A stretch of DNA of 20,112 nt, taken from Candidatus Moraniibacteriota bacterium. Lineage in GTDB: Bacteria > Patescibacteriota > Minisyncoccia > Moranbacterales > UBA2206. The position numbers and the translations under genes are program-made. Under the pieces are notes generated by a model, which was not told where the DNA came from, searched no databases, and saw only the letters and a list, made by a program, of their open reading frames with translations. Where the stretch lies: assembly GCA_003482885.1 (NCBI GenBank), contig DMXN01000008.1, forward strand, positions 2,198-22,309, given 5' to 3'. Of the stretch, positions 6,744-14,306 are shown piece after piece (positions within the stretch are counted from its first letter, which is position 1; the number at the start of each line of letters is the position of its first letter).

Positions 6744-8642
6744 CTATTTTTTACCTTCAAGTTTATCGGAGTATTTAATTTTAAACGCAAGAGCTTCCTT
6801 TATCATTTCTTCAACTCCGCTTTCTATTTCGTTTAAAGTAGGAATTTTACTTTCAATATATGCTTCCGGTACCAATTCAATGCCAATATCAGATTTATCT
6901 AGCAAACATATCTTTTTAAATTCCGGCACATCTTTAAGGTTTAGGTTCTGATTTGCTAAAAACCCCCTTAACTCGCCCCCAACTTCTTTAAGCGTATTCT
7001 CACTGTTTTCAACTATAATTCTTTTACCTTTCTTCTTCCGAAATCCGTCAAAAATTGCTCTTGCAAAATAAACTTTCTGACTATCAAAATTATGAGAAAC
7101 GCCCTTTTTAAGGAAAACACCGATTGTCCCAACGCTTATAGGATAAAAAAGATCTTCTGGAAATGTTACAACAGATAGAATAGTATTATTCTCTAAAAGA
7201 TTTTTTCTCCAATTTTTGCCAGAACTCTCAACCATGACGGAAATAGGAACGACAACAAAAAGAATACCGCCGTCTTGCATTTGCGACAAAGCGTAATCTA
7301 TAAATTGACTTTCTTTTTGATCGCCTTGTTTGAGAGCAAAGGGCGGATTCATTAAAACTTTTGTAATAATAGGATTTCGAGGTAAATTATTATTTCTGTG
7401 ATCAAATTTACCAGTTGTAACGCTTTCTTTAATTGTTTTCTCAATATTTTTTTGAAAACAATTTCCTTCATTCATGTTATTTTTTCCATCGCCTCTAAAA
7501 ATCATATTTACCAAAGCCAAAGCTACAACTTCATCATCTTGCTCTATCCCAAAGATGTGATGATTTTTAAATTCATCAACTTGCTTTTCTGTTGCGTTAT
7601 TCCGTACATGATCAAAAGCTGATACCAAAAAACCACCCGTTCCACAAGTGGGGTCTAAAACATAGTCGTTCGGCTTAACATCTAAAACCTCAACCGCAAA
7701 TTTAGTTATATGTCTTGGTGTTAATACAATACCTATTTCTTTTGCTCCGTTTCCGTATTTCAAAAATTTTTCATAAAATTCGCCCAAAACATCTTTTCCG
7801 GAAGCCATTGCATTTCTAATATCTAGGGTCTGGAGCTCTTTAAGAGTTTCTATTATGGCTTGCCTGTATTTAATATGATTTTCGGCACTTGGCGGCAGTT
7901 CTAGTTTTAGAAAATCAATAAAATTTTCTTTTTTTACTTCCCTTAATTTTTGTTTTATAAGAGTGTTTATGTTTTCTACTAAAACACTAGTCGTAGCCGT
8001 CTTTAAATTAACTTCTTCATCAACCGAGAGCGAGAGCACGAGTCCGGCAATAAATCTCGCGCGCTTATTTTTGTTTATTCCAGCATTATGAAGAATTTCG
8101 TTAATTTCTTCTGCGGCACTAATATATTTTGCCTCCGGAAGATCGGGAAATTCAAGCCAATTGATTGTATCGTGCTCCAAAATATACTTCGCTTGATTTT
8201 TGGATAGTAAAATATTTTTAGTTTTTCCATTAAAAAGAATAGTTTCCCATTTTCCTTTTCTTAAATATTTATTTATTACTTTATATCCGTCTGTATCGTT
8301 GCCAGCCACACCGGAAGCAATGACACATTTTATTTTCCCGCTTTTATTGATTTTTTTAGCGTATTGGTCAATCGCTTCGTTTAAAGCAGTATCAATATCT
8401 TTTTTATCCCTTTTGCTTTCTATCGCCCAAAAATCATTTTCGTTCAATTTAACAACAGCCTCGGGCATATCTCTGCCGAGATATTTTTTTATTTCATTGT
8501 TAGATAAAACCTCGTTTTGCTTATAAACTTCGCCACCGAAAACACGAGCGGGATTTTTAACATTCCAACCAAGTTTTTCTAATTCCTCTTTTATGTAAGT
8601 GTAGGCATCAACCTCACTATTTTTTGGTTTATTGGAGTGCAT
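6744..8642 (-). CDS. Fused endonuclease-N6-adenine methyltransferase (BcgIA-like type II RM subunit)
   Basis: This 632-residue protein has an N-terminal PD-(D/E)XK-like nuclease region, with PE at 60-61 and WAIESKRDK (ExK at Glu75-Lys77). A helical linker follows (about 160-290). The gamma-type N6-adenine methyltransferase core comes next: VLTPRHIT (306-313), SAM-binding motif I LDPTCGTGGFL (329-339), and catalytic motif IV NPPF (432-435). This fused nuclease-methyltransferase plus a separate S gene, at 632 residues, matches the BcgI architecture (BcgIA about 637 residues), rather than classical type I with separate R and M. A system of this kind methylates adenine at a bipartite site and cuts unmodified DNA, in BcgI on both sides of the site. 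No separate hsdR is present in the window. The ATG at 8642 is preceded by a candidate promoter at 8687-8715. Base composition is clearly more AT-rich than in flanking genes, suggesting transfer. The assignment to BcgI type rests on architecture, not a search. Confidence 0.92.
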   Translation of the reverse strand: MHSNKPKNSEVDAYTYIKEELEKLGWNVKNPARVFGGEVYKQNEVLSNNEIKKYLGRDMPEAVVKLNENDFWAIESKRDKKDIDTALNEAIDQYAKKINKSGKIKCVIASGVAGNDTDGYKVINKYLRKGKWETILFNGKTKNILLSKNQAKYILEHDTINWLEFPDLPEAKYISAAEEINEILHNAGINKNKRARFIAGLVLSLSVDEEVNLKTATTSVLVENINTLIKQKLREVKKENFIDFLKLELPPSAENHIKYRQAIIETLKELQTLDIRNAMASGKDVLGEFYEKFLKYGNGAKEIGIVLTPRHITKFAVEVLDVKPNDYVLDPTCGTGGFLVSAFDHVRNNATEKQVDEFKNHHIFGIEQDDEVVALALVNMIFRGDGKNNMNEGNCFQKNIEKTIKESVTTGKFDHRNNNLPRNPIITKVLMNPPFALKQGDQKESQFIDYALSQMQDGGILFVVVPISVMVESSGKNWRKNLLENNTILSVVTFPEDLFYPISVGTIGVFLKKGVSHNFDSQKVYFARAIFDGFRKKKGKRIIVENSENTLKEVGGELRGFLANQNLNLKDVPEFKKICLLDKSDIGIELVPEAYIESKIPTLNEIESGVEEMIKEALAFKIKYSDKLEGKK

Positions 8643-8686
8643 ATATTTTTTTATTTTCCTTTAATAAACTGCTAAAACTTAAACAT

Positions 8687-8715
8687 ATAATATCACACTC
8701 AACCTATTTTCCAAA
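8687..8715 (-). promoter_or_regulatory. Candidate sigma70-type promoter of the RM operon
   Basis: On the minus strand, TTTGGA (8710-8715) and TATTAT (8687-8692) are separated by exactly 17 bases. The predicted start of transcription is near 8680, leaving a leader of roughly 38 bases to the ATG at 8642. It sits in the 106-base gap after the glycosyltransferase stop, so the RM pair can be expressed on its own. The -35 match is only moderate. Confidence 0.45.
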
Positions 8716-8748
8716 ATTAACAAAAAAAGAGCTAATGGCAATTTTACA

Positions 8749-9864
8749 TCAACTCTTAATATACTCCAGCGTTTCTCTCGCGCATTTTTCCCAAGAAAAC
8801 TTTTTTATTTGTTCGACGCCTTTGGCGATCATCACATTTCTTAAATTTTCGTCTTTTAAAACCAGTTCGATTTTTTCCGCCAAATCCTGCGGGCTTTTTT
8901 CATTAAAATACAATGGCGCTTCTCCGCCGGCTTCTCTGAGACTGGAATTAAGCGCGCAAATCAACGGAACGCGGGAAGCCAAGATTTCTAAAACCGGAAT
9001 GCCGAATCCTTCGTAAAGCGACGGATAAACATAAACTTTGGCGCCGCGAACGATATTTCCCAAATCAAAAAACGATACTCTGCCAGGGGTAATAATATCT
9101 TTTTTAAACTTGCTTTTTTTAATTTTTTCAAAAACTCCGTCAGACAACCACGCCTTTTCACCGGCGATAATCAATTTAACATCCGAATTTATTTTTTCTT
9201 TGAAAATATCAAAAGCATCGACTAAAACTCCTAAATTTTTTCTCGGCTGAATGGCGCCGGCGTATAAAATATATTCTCCGTTGATTTTAAGCTTTTTCTT
9301 TATTTCATTTTCAATTTTTAAATCGCGCGGGACAGAATAAACATCGGCGTCAAAGCCATGATAAATCACTTTAATTTTATCTTCATTGACACTGGGATAA
9401 AATTTCAAAATATCTTTTTTGGTCGATTCGGAAATGGCAATGATTTTGTCTGCCATTCTAAATGCTAAACCGCCTAAAATATTCAGCTTGAACAAATCTT
9501 TTTTCGGAAAATATTGCGGAAAATATTTATACGCCAAATCGTGCGCCGTCACGACTATTTTCATTTTTCGCGAATGAAAAACCGGAAGATTGTGCATCGG
9601 CATCCAAAGAACGGCCGGCTTGTCGCGCCAAACATTCCAAGAAAATCGTATTTGCGTCCATAAAAAAGGAATATCGAATGTCCTGACCGTATAATTGGAA
9701 AAATCCGGCGGAACTAATTCGGAATTGAATTTATTCCGGTGATAAATTACAAAATCATCCCGGGAAGAAAGTTTCCCGAAATATTTTAAAAGATTGGAAA
9801 TATACACGCGCGTGCCGTCAATCCGCTCCGCGTCCAAATCCGCTGCTTGAATCGCAATTTTCAT
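8749..9864 (-). CDS. GT4-family glycosyltransferase
   Basis: This 371-residue protein has the GT-B layout. The N-terminal half has VVTAHDLAYKYFP (104-116) and MADKIIAISESTKKDIL (137-153). The C-terminal nucleotide-sugar-binding half has YAGAIQPRKNL (201-211), LIIAGEKAW (231-239) and the family's E-x7-E element EGFGIPVLE (Glu285, Glu293). Retaining GT4 enzymes move a sugar from an NDP-sugar to a lipid carrier or nascent glycan on the inner face of the membrane. The donor could be UDP-glucose, since galU lies directly upstream: the galU stop and this ATG abut as TAAATG with no gap, so the two are surely co-transcribed. There is no Shine-Dalgarno, so translation may depend on coupling. The protein is full length with no odd features. 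The acceptor is unknown. Confidence 0.94.
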   Translation of the reverse strand: MKIAIQAADLDAERIDGTRVYISNLLKYFGKLSSRDDFVIYHRNKFNSELVPPDFSNYTVRTFDIPFLWTQIRFSWNVWRDKPAVLWMPMHNLPVFHSRKMKIVVTAHDLAYKYFPQYFPKKDLFKLNILGGLAFRMADKIIAISESTKKDILKFYPSVNEDKIKVIYHGFDADVYSVPRDLKIENEIKKKLKINGEYILYAGAIQPRKNLGVLVDAFDIFKEKINSDVKLIIAGEKAWLSDGVFEKIKKSKFKKDIITPGRVSFFDLGNIVRGAKVYVYPSLYEGFGIPVLEILASRVPLICALNSSLREAGGEAPLYFNEKSPQDLAEKIELVLKDENLRNVMIAKGVEQIKKFSWEKCARETLEYIKS

Positions 9865-10722
9865 TTACAAAAGTGAATTAATAAATTTTTTAAGCTCGCC
9901 GTTTATATCATCCCGTTCCATCGCATAAGCAAGAGTGGCTTTAAGATAGTTCAAAGGATCTCCGGTTGTGAGCCATTGTCCGTCTTTTATTTCCTTCGCC
10001 CTAACGATTCCTCCGTTTTTCACATAAGTTCTTATCGCGTCCACTATCCACAACTCGTTTCCTTTGCCGAGCGGAGTATTTTTCAAAATATCAATTATTT
10101 CTTGATTTAAAATATAACGACCGGGCGTTGCCAATAAAGACGGAGTATTTTCAATAGTTGGTTTTTCTACAATATCTTCCAGTTGATCCGTTCCCTTTTT
10201 AAGTTTAACCATTCCATAGCGGACAACTTCCGACAAAGGAACTTCTTGCGCGCCGATAATAAGGTTATTATGTTTTTCATAATCATCCGCCATTTGCTTG
10301 GTAAAAGAAATTTTTGTTTTTACCAAATCATCGCCGAACACATAAACAAACGGCTCGTCATCAACCAAACTGGCCGCCGACAATACAGGAGTTCCGTTGC
10401 CGTAAGGTCCCTTTTGTCGAACATAAATAAAATTAGCCATATCTGCGATTTTTTCAATTTTTTCCGCCAACTCATCCTTCCCATTTTTTCTAAGATCATT
10501 TTCCAGCGCGATGCTATGATCAAAATAATCTTCCAGCGGTTTTTTGTCCCAACGAGTGACAAAAATAATATCCTCAATGCCGGCCGCGACCAATTCTTCC
10601 ACCACCAAATGAATAATGGGCGTATCCACAATCGGCAGCATTTCCTTCGGCATCGACTTGGTCGCCGGCAAAAGTCTTGTGCCAGATCCGGCCACCGCCA
10701 CAATCGCTTTTTTAATTTTCAT
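9865..10722 (-). CDS. galU: UTP-glucose-1-phosphate uridylyltransferase
   Basis: From the ATG at 10722 the protein is 285 residues, beginning MKIKKAIVAVAGSGTRLLPA. It then has TKSMPKEMLPIVDTPIIH, the nucleotide-binding signature of GalU. Further GalU features are FVTRWDKKPLEDYFD, YVRQKGPYGNGTPVLSA, FVYVFGDDLV (metal-binding Asp pair) and VEKPTIENTPS. The enzyme makes UDP-glucose from UTP and glucose-1-phosphate for surface glycans. An in-frame GTG at 10758 would add 12 residues (MKEKYKYNFLKI) but lies directly behind a TATAAT box, so it would be at or before the transcription start; I prefer 10722. The stop abuts the ATG of the downstream glycosyltransferase, which suggests the two form a dedicated glycan-synthesis pair. 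Confidence 0.96.
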   Translation of the reverse strand: MKIKKAIVAVAGSGTRLLPATKSMPKEMLPIVDTPIIHLVVEELVAAGIEDIIFVTRWDKKPLEDYFDHSIALENDLRKNGKDELAEKIEKIADMANFIYVRQKGPYGNGTPVLSAASLVDDEPFVYVFGDDLVKTKISFTKQMADDYEKHNNLIIGAQEVPLSEVVRYGMVKLKKGTDQLEDIVEKPTIENTPSLLATPGRYILNQEIIDILKNTPLGKGNELWIVDAIRTYVKNGGIVRAKEIKDGQWLTTGDPLNYLKATLAYAMERDDINGELKKFINSLL

Positions 10723-10758
10723 GATTTTTAAAAAATTATATTTATATTTTTCTTTCAC

Positions 10759-10764
10759 ATTATA
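10759..10764 (-). promoter_or_regulatory. Candidate -10 element (TATAAT) of the galU operon
   Basis: A perfect TATAAT lies on the minus strand at 10759-10764. It would place transcription start near 10751 and give a leader of about 29 bases before the galU ATG at 10722. The -35 region 17 bases upstream reads only TTTATC, so promoter strength is uncertain. It lies just beyond the hairpin terminator of the preceding gene, as expected for an independent promoter. Confidence 0.45.
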
Positions 10765-10783
10765 AATTTATCAAAAATCGCGA

Positions 10784-10820
10784 TAAAAATCAAACACATG
10801 GCGTTTTTGGCGCCATGTGT
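10784..10820 (-). terminator. Rho-independent terminator of the TM-helix channel-like gene
   Basis: A perfect 10-base inverted repeat (ACACATGGCG at 10794-10803, CGCCATGTGT at 10811-10820) encloses a 7-base loop. On the minus strand it is followed immediately by TTTGATTTTT. It begins 28 bases after the stop at 10849, and a galU promoter element follows, so it separates the two transcription units. Confidence 0.75.
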
Positions 10821-10848
10821 AGTGAAAAATCAGCTTTTAAAAACTACT

Positions 10849-11538
10849 TTATTTATTCTCCGTCAATTCTTCTCTTAATTTTCGCAAAACCAATTGCGCT
10901 TCTTCTTTTCCTCCAAGACCGAAAGCTAAACCGCCGGCTAAGGAAATCATCGCGATTAATCCAATAAATATCGTGTTAACAAGAGAATTTGCCACTCCCA
11001 ATTGAATTAAAGCGGCAAAAAAACCGAAAATAATCACTGCCCATTTAGAAATTGCCGCCAATAATGTCGCTGACATCACGCCGGCAACGCGCGTGCTTTC
11101 TTTAACGATGTGATAAACGAAATTCCCCAAAAGAAACACCGCCGCTAGAATCACAACCGAAACAACCACATTAGGCAAATAGAAAATTATTTCGTTAAGA
11201 AATGTCGTCACTTGATCAAGCTGCAAAATATCAGCCGCCGCCATCAAGAACACTAGCGCTAAAAACCACTTGACTAGTCCTCCGATGAGACTGGCAAGAC
11301 TGAAGTTGATTCCGTTTTTTGCTGATTTTCCTTCGTATCCCAGTTTCTTCATTGCTTTATCAACTCCCAACTCTTGCACCATTTTTTCCACCAATCTTCC
11401 CAGTGTTACAGACATAATCCAACCAATAATAAGCACCAAAAAAGCGCCCAAAAGAGTCGGAAGGAAATTCATCAGTTTTTGACCGACATTGATCAGTGAA
11501 ACCGTAATCGCTTCTCCCCATGTTTGAATATTATCCAT
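10849..11538 (-). CDS. Small TM-helix protein, mechanosensitive-channel-like (PF05552-type)
   Basis: This 229-residue membrane protein has about five hydrophobic segments (roughly 26-48, 86-104, 118-145, 155-182, 186-208). The first reads FLPTLLGAFLVLIIGWIMS. Segment five ends AGGLAFGLGGKEEAQLVLRKL, which resembles the end of the MscS pore helix and the following beta-domain entry, but no soluble MscS beta domain follows. This fits the 'conserved TM helix' family found in CmpX-like proteins, often annotated as small-conductance mechanosensitive channels. A role in osmotic or ionic stress is a family-level inference. It has the strongest Shine-Dalgarno in the window (AGGAGG, 6 bases before the ATG), a terminator downstream and a 14-base-stem hairpin upstream, so it is probably an independently controlled single gene. 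Confidence 0.82.
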   Translation of the reverse strand: MDNIQTWGEAITVSLINVGQKLMNFLPTLLGAFLVLIIGWIMSVTLGRLVEKMVQELGVDKAMKKLGYEGKSAKNGINFSLASLIGGLVKWFLALVFLMAAADILQLDQVTTFLNEIIFYLPNVVVSVVILAAVFLLGNFVYHIVKESTRVAGVMSATLLAAISKWAVIIFGFFAALIQLGVANSLVNTIFIGLIAMISLAGGLAFGLGGKEEAQLVLRKLREELTENK

Positions 11539-11540
11539 AT

Positions 11541-11553
11541 TTCACCTCCTTTC
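11541..11553 (-). promoter_or_regulatory. Strong ribosome-binding site of the TM-helix gene
   Basis: The minus strand reads GAAAGGAGGTGAA here, with AGGAGG (11545-11550) spaced 6 bases from the ATG at 11538. This is near-perfect complementarity to the 16S rRNA tail. It contrasts with most other starts in the window, which show only A/T-rich leaders, and it fixes the start codon. Confidence 0.85.
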
Positions 11554-11580
11554 GTTTTTTTATTTTTTATGCTTTTCTTG

Positions 11581-11613
11581 GAAGCTCAACTTCCAATAGG
11601 GAAGTTGAGCTTC
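11581..11613. repeat. Perfect 14-base-stem inverted repeat between two minus-strand genes
   Basis: GAAGCTCAACTTCC (11581-11594) and its exact complement GGAAGTTGAGCTTC (11600-11613) flank a 5-base loop. The element is 23 bases after the stop of the Wzy-TPR gene and 43 bases before the ATG of the TM-helix gene. A T-rich tract (TTTTATTT) follows on the plus strand only. On the minus strand, where both genes lie, the stem is followed by CAAGAAAAGC, so it is not a classical U-tract terminator in the direction of transcription. It could protect the 3' end or act as a leader hairpin. Confidence 0.8.
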
Positions 11614-11636
11614 TTTTATTTCCAAATTCTAAAAAA

Positions 11637-14135
11637 TTAAGGCGCCGGATTGATATTTTCTTCAGAATTTACGGAAGGATTTTCTGGAATATTTTTTGTC
11701 AGTCCAAGACTTTCCGGAGTATTTTCAATGCCGCTATTTATATTGTCAATCATTCTTTCTAACTGTTTTTTTGTATCGCCGGAATTTTCAGAAAGCAAAT
11801 CGATTACTTTTTGATATTCTGCTTTTGCTCCATCTTTATTTTTGTCTTTCTCATAAGCCAAGCCTAGATAAAAATGGGCGTTAATATTTTTTTCATTCAA
11901 TCTGAGAGCTATTTTAAAAATTTCTTGCGCGATTTTCAGATCGTCATTTTTGGCTCTTGAGCGGTACATATTAGCCAGACTAACTAAATAACCGATATTT
12001 TTCGAGTCTAATTGCGCGGCTTTTGTGGCATTTTCAATCGCGGAATCAGACTCACCTAACGCGTCTTGAACCAAGGCCAATTGATAATAGCCTTGAGGAA
12101 AATTATTTTTTTCGTCAATGGATTTTTGAAAAAAATCTATTGCCTCGCCAAAAAGTTTTTTTCGCTCCGATTCATCTTTTCTAGTCGCGCCATCGGTAAC
12201 TTTAATCTGTCCCAATTTTAGAAAAAAATTGGGGTTATGCGGATCCAACGTCAAAGCTTTTTGATAAGTTTCTTCCGTTAATCTTAACGAATCCGCCACA
12301 TACATTCCAGAATTTTCATAAATTTGCGCCAAAGTTTCCACTGCTTCTACATTATTTTTATTCATTTCTGCGCCTTTTGCCGCAGCCAAAACGGAAACAT
12401 TTATGTACTGCTTGATATTGTCAATATTCCTGTTCGCTTCCGGATTAAGCGCTTCTTTGTTGGCAAGCATCATATAATAAACGCTGGCCTTGATATAATA
12501 AAAACTTTCTCTGCTATTAAGATCAATGGCTTTGTTTATTTTCACTACGGCATTTTCTTGATTTTGACTTACGCTTCTCGCCGCCATTCCGGCATACACA
12601 TCAGCAATATATATTTTTCCCAAAAACACAAAAAGAAAAGCCACGCCGGCGCTGATCAGCATAAAAACAAACGCCAAAGCCAAGGCGAATTTCGGAGAAG
12701 TTTTTAGCGATAAGGCCAAATATTTCGGATTAGTTTCACTTTCCAAGAGAATAGCCGCCAAAGAAAAAGTTCCCAAAAAAGCGGCAAGAAACAAAATACT
12801 TCCTTCCAGTTTGGTTGTGAACACAGCGATTATAACAACTACAGCCGCAGAAAAAATACCCAAGGAATACAGTTTATTTTTTTCTTTTTCTCTTGAAATC
12901 AGATAAAAACTGACGCTTAAATAAGAAAATGTTAGAATTATCAATAAAGCCGTCCCCAATCCTCCAATCGTGGAAATAGCTTCAAAAAATATTCCCGAAC
13001 CTTGCGAAAAACGCAAGTTATAAAACATAGAGTCGTTAAAATATTGGGGACGATAAAGTGAGAAATCGTACCCAAAAGTCGCCGGACCGGAACCAATCAA
13101 AAAATTATTTTTGAGCGAGCTGATGGCAATATCCGAAGAAACTTTATAATTTCCATTAAAGGAATCCGCGTTGACTTCGACCGGAATATTAGCCTTTATC
13201 TCATTTTTTACAAAAGAAACCTCTCCAGTCATTTTTACAACCATAACTAGAACAAACAAGACCATTGGAAGCCAAATCCAGTTTTTGTGCGGACGAACTA
13301 TTTTGGAAAGAATATAAACCAAAAACAAAACAATTCCCGCAAACAAGCCCGCCCAAACCATAGAACCGCTGATGTTTAAAATTAAAAACAGATCAACAGC
13401 CAAGATAAATAATAAAAAACCAATCAAAATATTTTTCTTCCATAATTTCATTTCTTTGGCTCCGGCCGTCTTTAAAATTACCGTAGCCGCAAGCACAATC
13501 ATAGCAGAAAAGAATACTCCCAAGCCACCAATACTGCCAATAAGACTTAAAGGAATAAATTGAGCAACTTTATCAGGAATCACAGAGCTCAAGGAAAAAT
13601 TCGTAAAAGGCACATTGAAAAACAATGCCAGCGTCCACAAAGATAAAACCGCGCCGGAGCTGACGAGCGCTGTTAATAATAACTTCAACCTTTTTTGATT
13701 AAAATTGCTGACGATTAAATAATAAGCGATTATTAAAGCGGTAACATTCATAAGTCCGCGCGACGGATCGCCAAAAGCTCCCCAAAAACTGTGCCAACGA
13801 TCCACGGAAAAAAAAGAGGAAATCACATACGCCAGCCAAAAACCGATAAGCGGGATATCCAAGGGCGTGCGCCGGATATTCATTTCTTCGTTTATCACTC
13901 CTTTGGCCGACCAAGAAATCAGCGCAAGAAGCAACCAAAAATAAAAATAGATTTGTTTTTCAAAAATAATTCCTTGAGAAGCCATTCCAGTAAAAAATAA
14001 CGGTAAACCGAAAACCAGCATAAACAAACTAGCGCCGATAATTTTGTCCAGCACTCGCAAAATAAGTTTTTGTTCTTTGCCGCCGATATTTTCCGGCATT
14101 TCTTGATTAACAACATTGCTTGTCTGCGATTCCAT
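11637..14135 (-). CDS. O-antigen ligase/polymerase-like (Wzy/WaaL-type) membrane protein with C-terminal TPR repeats
   Basis: The protein has 832 residues. Residues 1-30 are a hydrophilic N-terminus. About a dozen membrane segments span 31-510. They include a polymerase/ligase-type loop with Arg126 (GDPSRGLM) and a long outer loop, 303-380, carrying LIGSGPATFGYDFSLYRPQY (346-365). This is the Wzy_C-type signature region, where an arginine and G-x-G-P are common. Residues 515-800 are TPR-like helical hairpins (for example NPNFFLKLGQIKV, QGYYQLALVQDALGESDSAI, NAHFYLGLAYEKDKN), followed by a Pro/Asn-rich tail. Such proteins transfer or polymerise lipid-linked glycans on the outer face of the membrane. 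The TPR part may recruit partners or acceptor proteins. This fusion is common in Patescibacteria as far as I know. A good promoter lies 38 bases upstream. It is transcribed divergently from ychF. The substrate is unknown, though the nearby galU and GT4 genes fit a surface-glycan pathway. Confidence 0.88.
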   Translation of the reverse strand: MESQTSNVVNQEMPENIGGKEQKLILRVLDKIIGASLFMLVFGLPLFFTGMASQGIIFEKQIYFYFWLLLALISWSAKGVINEEMNIRRTPLDIPLIGFWLAYVISSFFSVDRWHSFWGAFGDPSRGLMNVTALIIAYYLIVSNFNQKRLKLLLTALVSSGAVLSLWTLALFFNVPFTNFSLSSVIPDKVAQFIPLSLIGSIGGLGVFFSAMIVLAATVILKTAGAKEMKLWKKNILIGFLLFILAVDLFLILNISGSMVWAGLFAGIVLFLVYILSKIVRPHKNWIWLPMVLFVLVMVVKMTGEVSFVKNEIKANIPVEVNADSFNGNYKVSSDIAISSLKNNFLIGSGPATFGYDFSLYRPQYFNDSMFYNLRFSQGSGIFFEAISTIGGLGTALLIILTFSYLSVSFYLISREKEKNKLYSLGIFSAAVVVIIAVFTTKLEGSILFLAAFLGTFSLAAILLESETNPKYLALSLKTSPKFALALAFVFMLISAGVAFLFVFLGKIYIADVYAGMAARSVSQNQENAVVKINKAIDLNSRESFYYIKASVYYMMLANKEALNPEANRNIDNIKQYINVSVLAAAKGAEMNKNNVEAVETLAQIYENSGMYVADSLRLTEETYQKALTLDPHNPNFFLKLGQIKVTDGATRKDESERKKLFGEAIDFFQKSIDEKNNFPQGYYQLALVQDALGESDSAIENATKAAQLDSKNIGYLVSLANMYRSRAKNDDLKIAQEIFKIALRLNEKNINAHFYLGLAYEKDKNKDGAKAEYQKVIDLLSENSGDTKKQLERMIDNINSGIENTPESLGLTKNIPENPSVNSEENINPAP

Positions 14136-14172
14136 ATTTTTTATTTTAAAAAATTATTTATTAACTGTCTGT

Positions 14173-14201
14173 ATTATATAAAGAAAATAAAAATAAGGCA
14201 A
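14173..14201 (-). promoter_or_regulatory. Sigma70-type promoter of the Wzy-TPR gene
   Basis: On the minus strand, TTGCCT (14196-14201) and a perfect TATAAT (14173-14178) are separated by 17 bases. Predicted transcription start is near 14166, about 30 bases before the ATG at 14135. This is one of the two best-spaced promoters in the window. Confidence 0.7.
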
Positions 14202-14225
14202 ATGCGGAAAATACCCGCGCTGTTA

Positions 14226-14252
14226 TAGAGACATACCACTGGCGTGTCTCTA
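14226..14252. repeat. REP-like palindrome in the divergent intergenic region
   Basis: TAGAGACATACC (14226-14237) pairs with GGCGTGTCTCTA (14241-14252) across a 3-base loop, with one G-U pair and one mismatch. It lies between the divergent promoters of the Wzy-TPR gene and ychF, so it cannot be the terminator of either. Its TAGAGAC/GTCTCTA ends resemble dispersed palindromes seen in several bacterial phyla. The rest of the 171-base gap holds the 14173-14201 promoter and otherwise shows no gene. Confidence 0.6.
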
Positions 14253-14306
14253 CTTGTAAAATTTCCTGCGATTGGCTAAACTTGCAAATATTATCAAAGT
14301 AAATTT

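Noticed and set aside
5875..8642. Classical type I RM (hsdM-hsdS) call
   Set aside because: The large subunit carries an N-terminal ExK nuclease-like region before the methyltransferase and no hsdR is adjacent in the window; size and order fit BcgI better, though a distant hsdR cannot be excluded.
10183..10731. Plus-strand open frame of 182 codons
   Set aside because: Antisense to galU; composition (many Arg, Asn, Phe, His) and lack of motifs mark it as a shadow of the conserved GalU frame.
12324..12707. Plus-strand open frame of 127 codons over the Wzy-TPR gene
   Set aside because: Antisense to clear TPR-coding sequence; no start signal and no recognisable protein.
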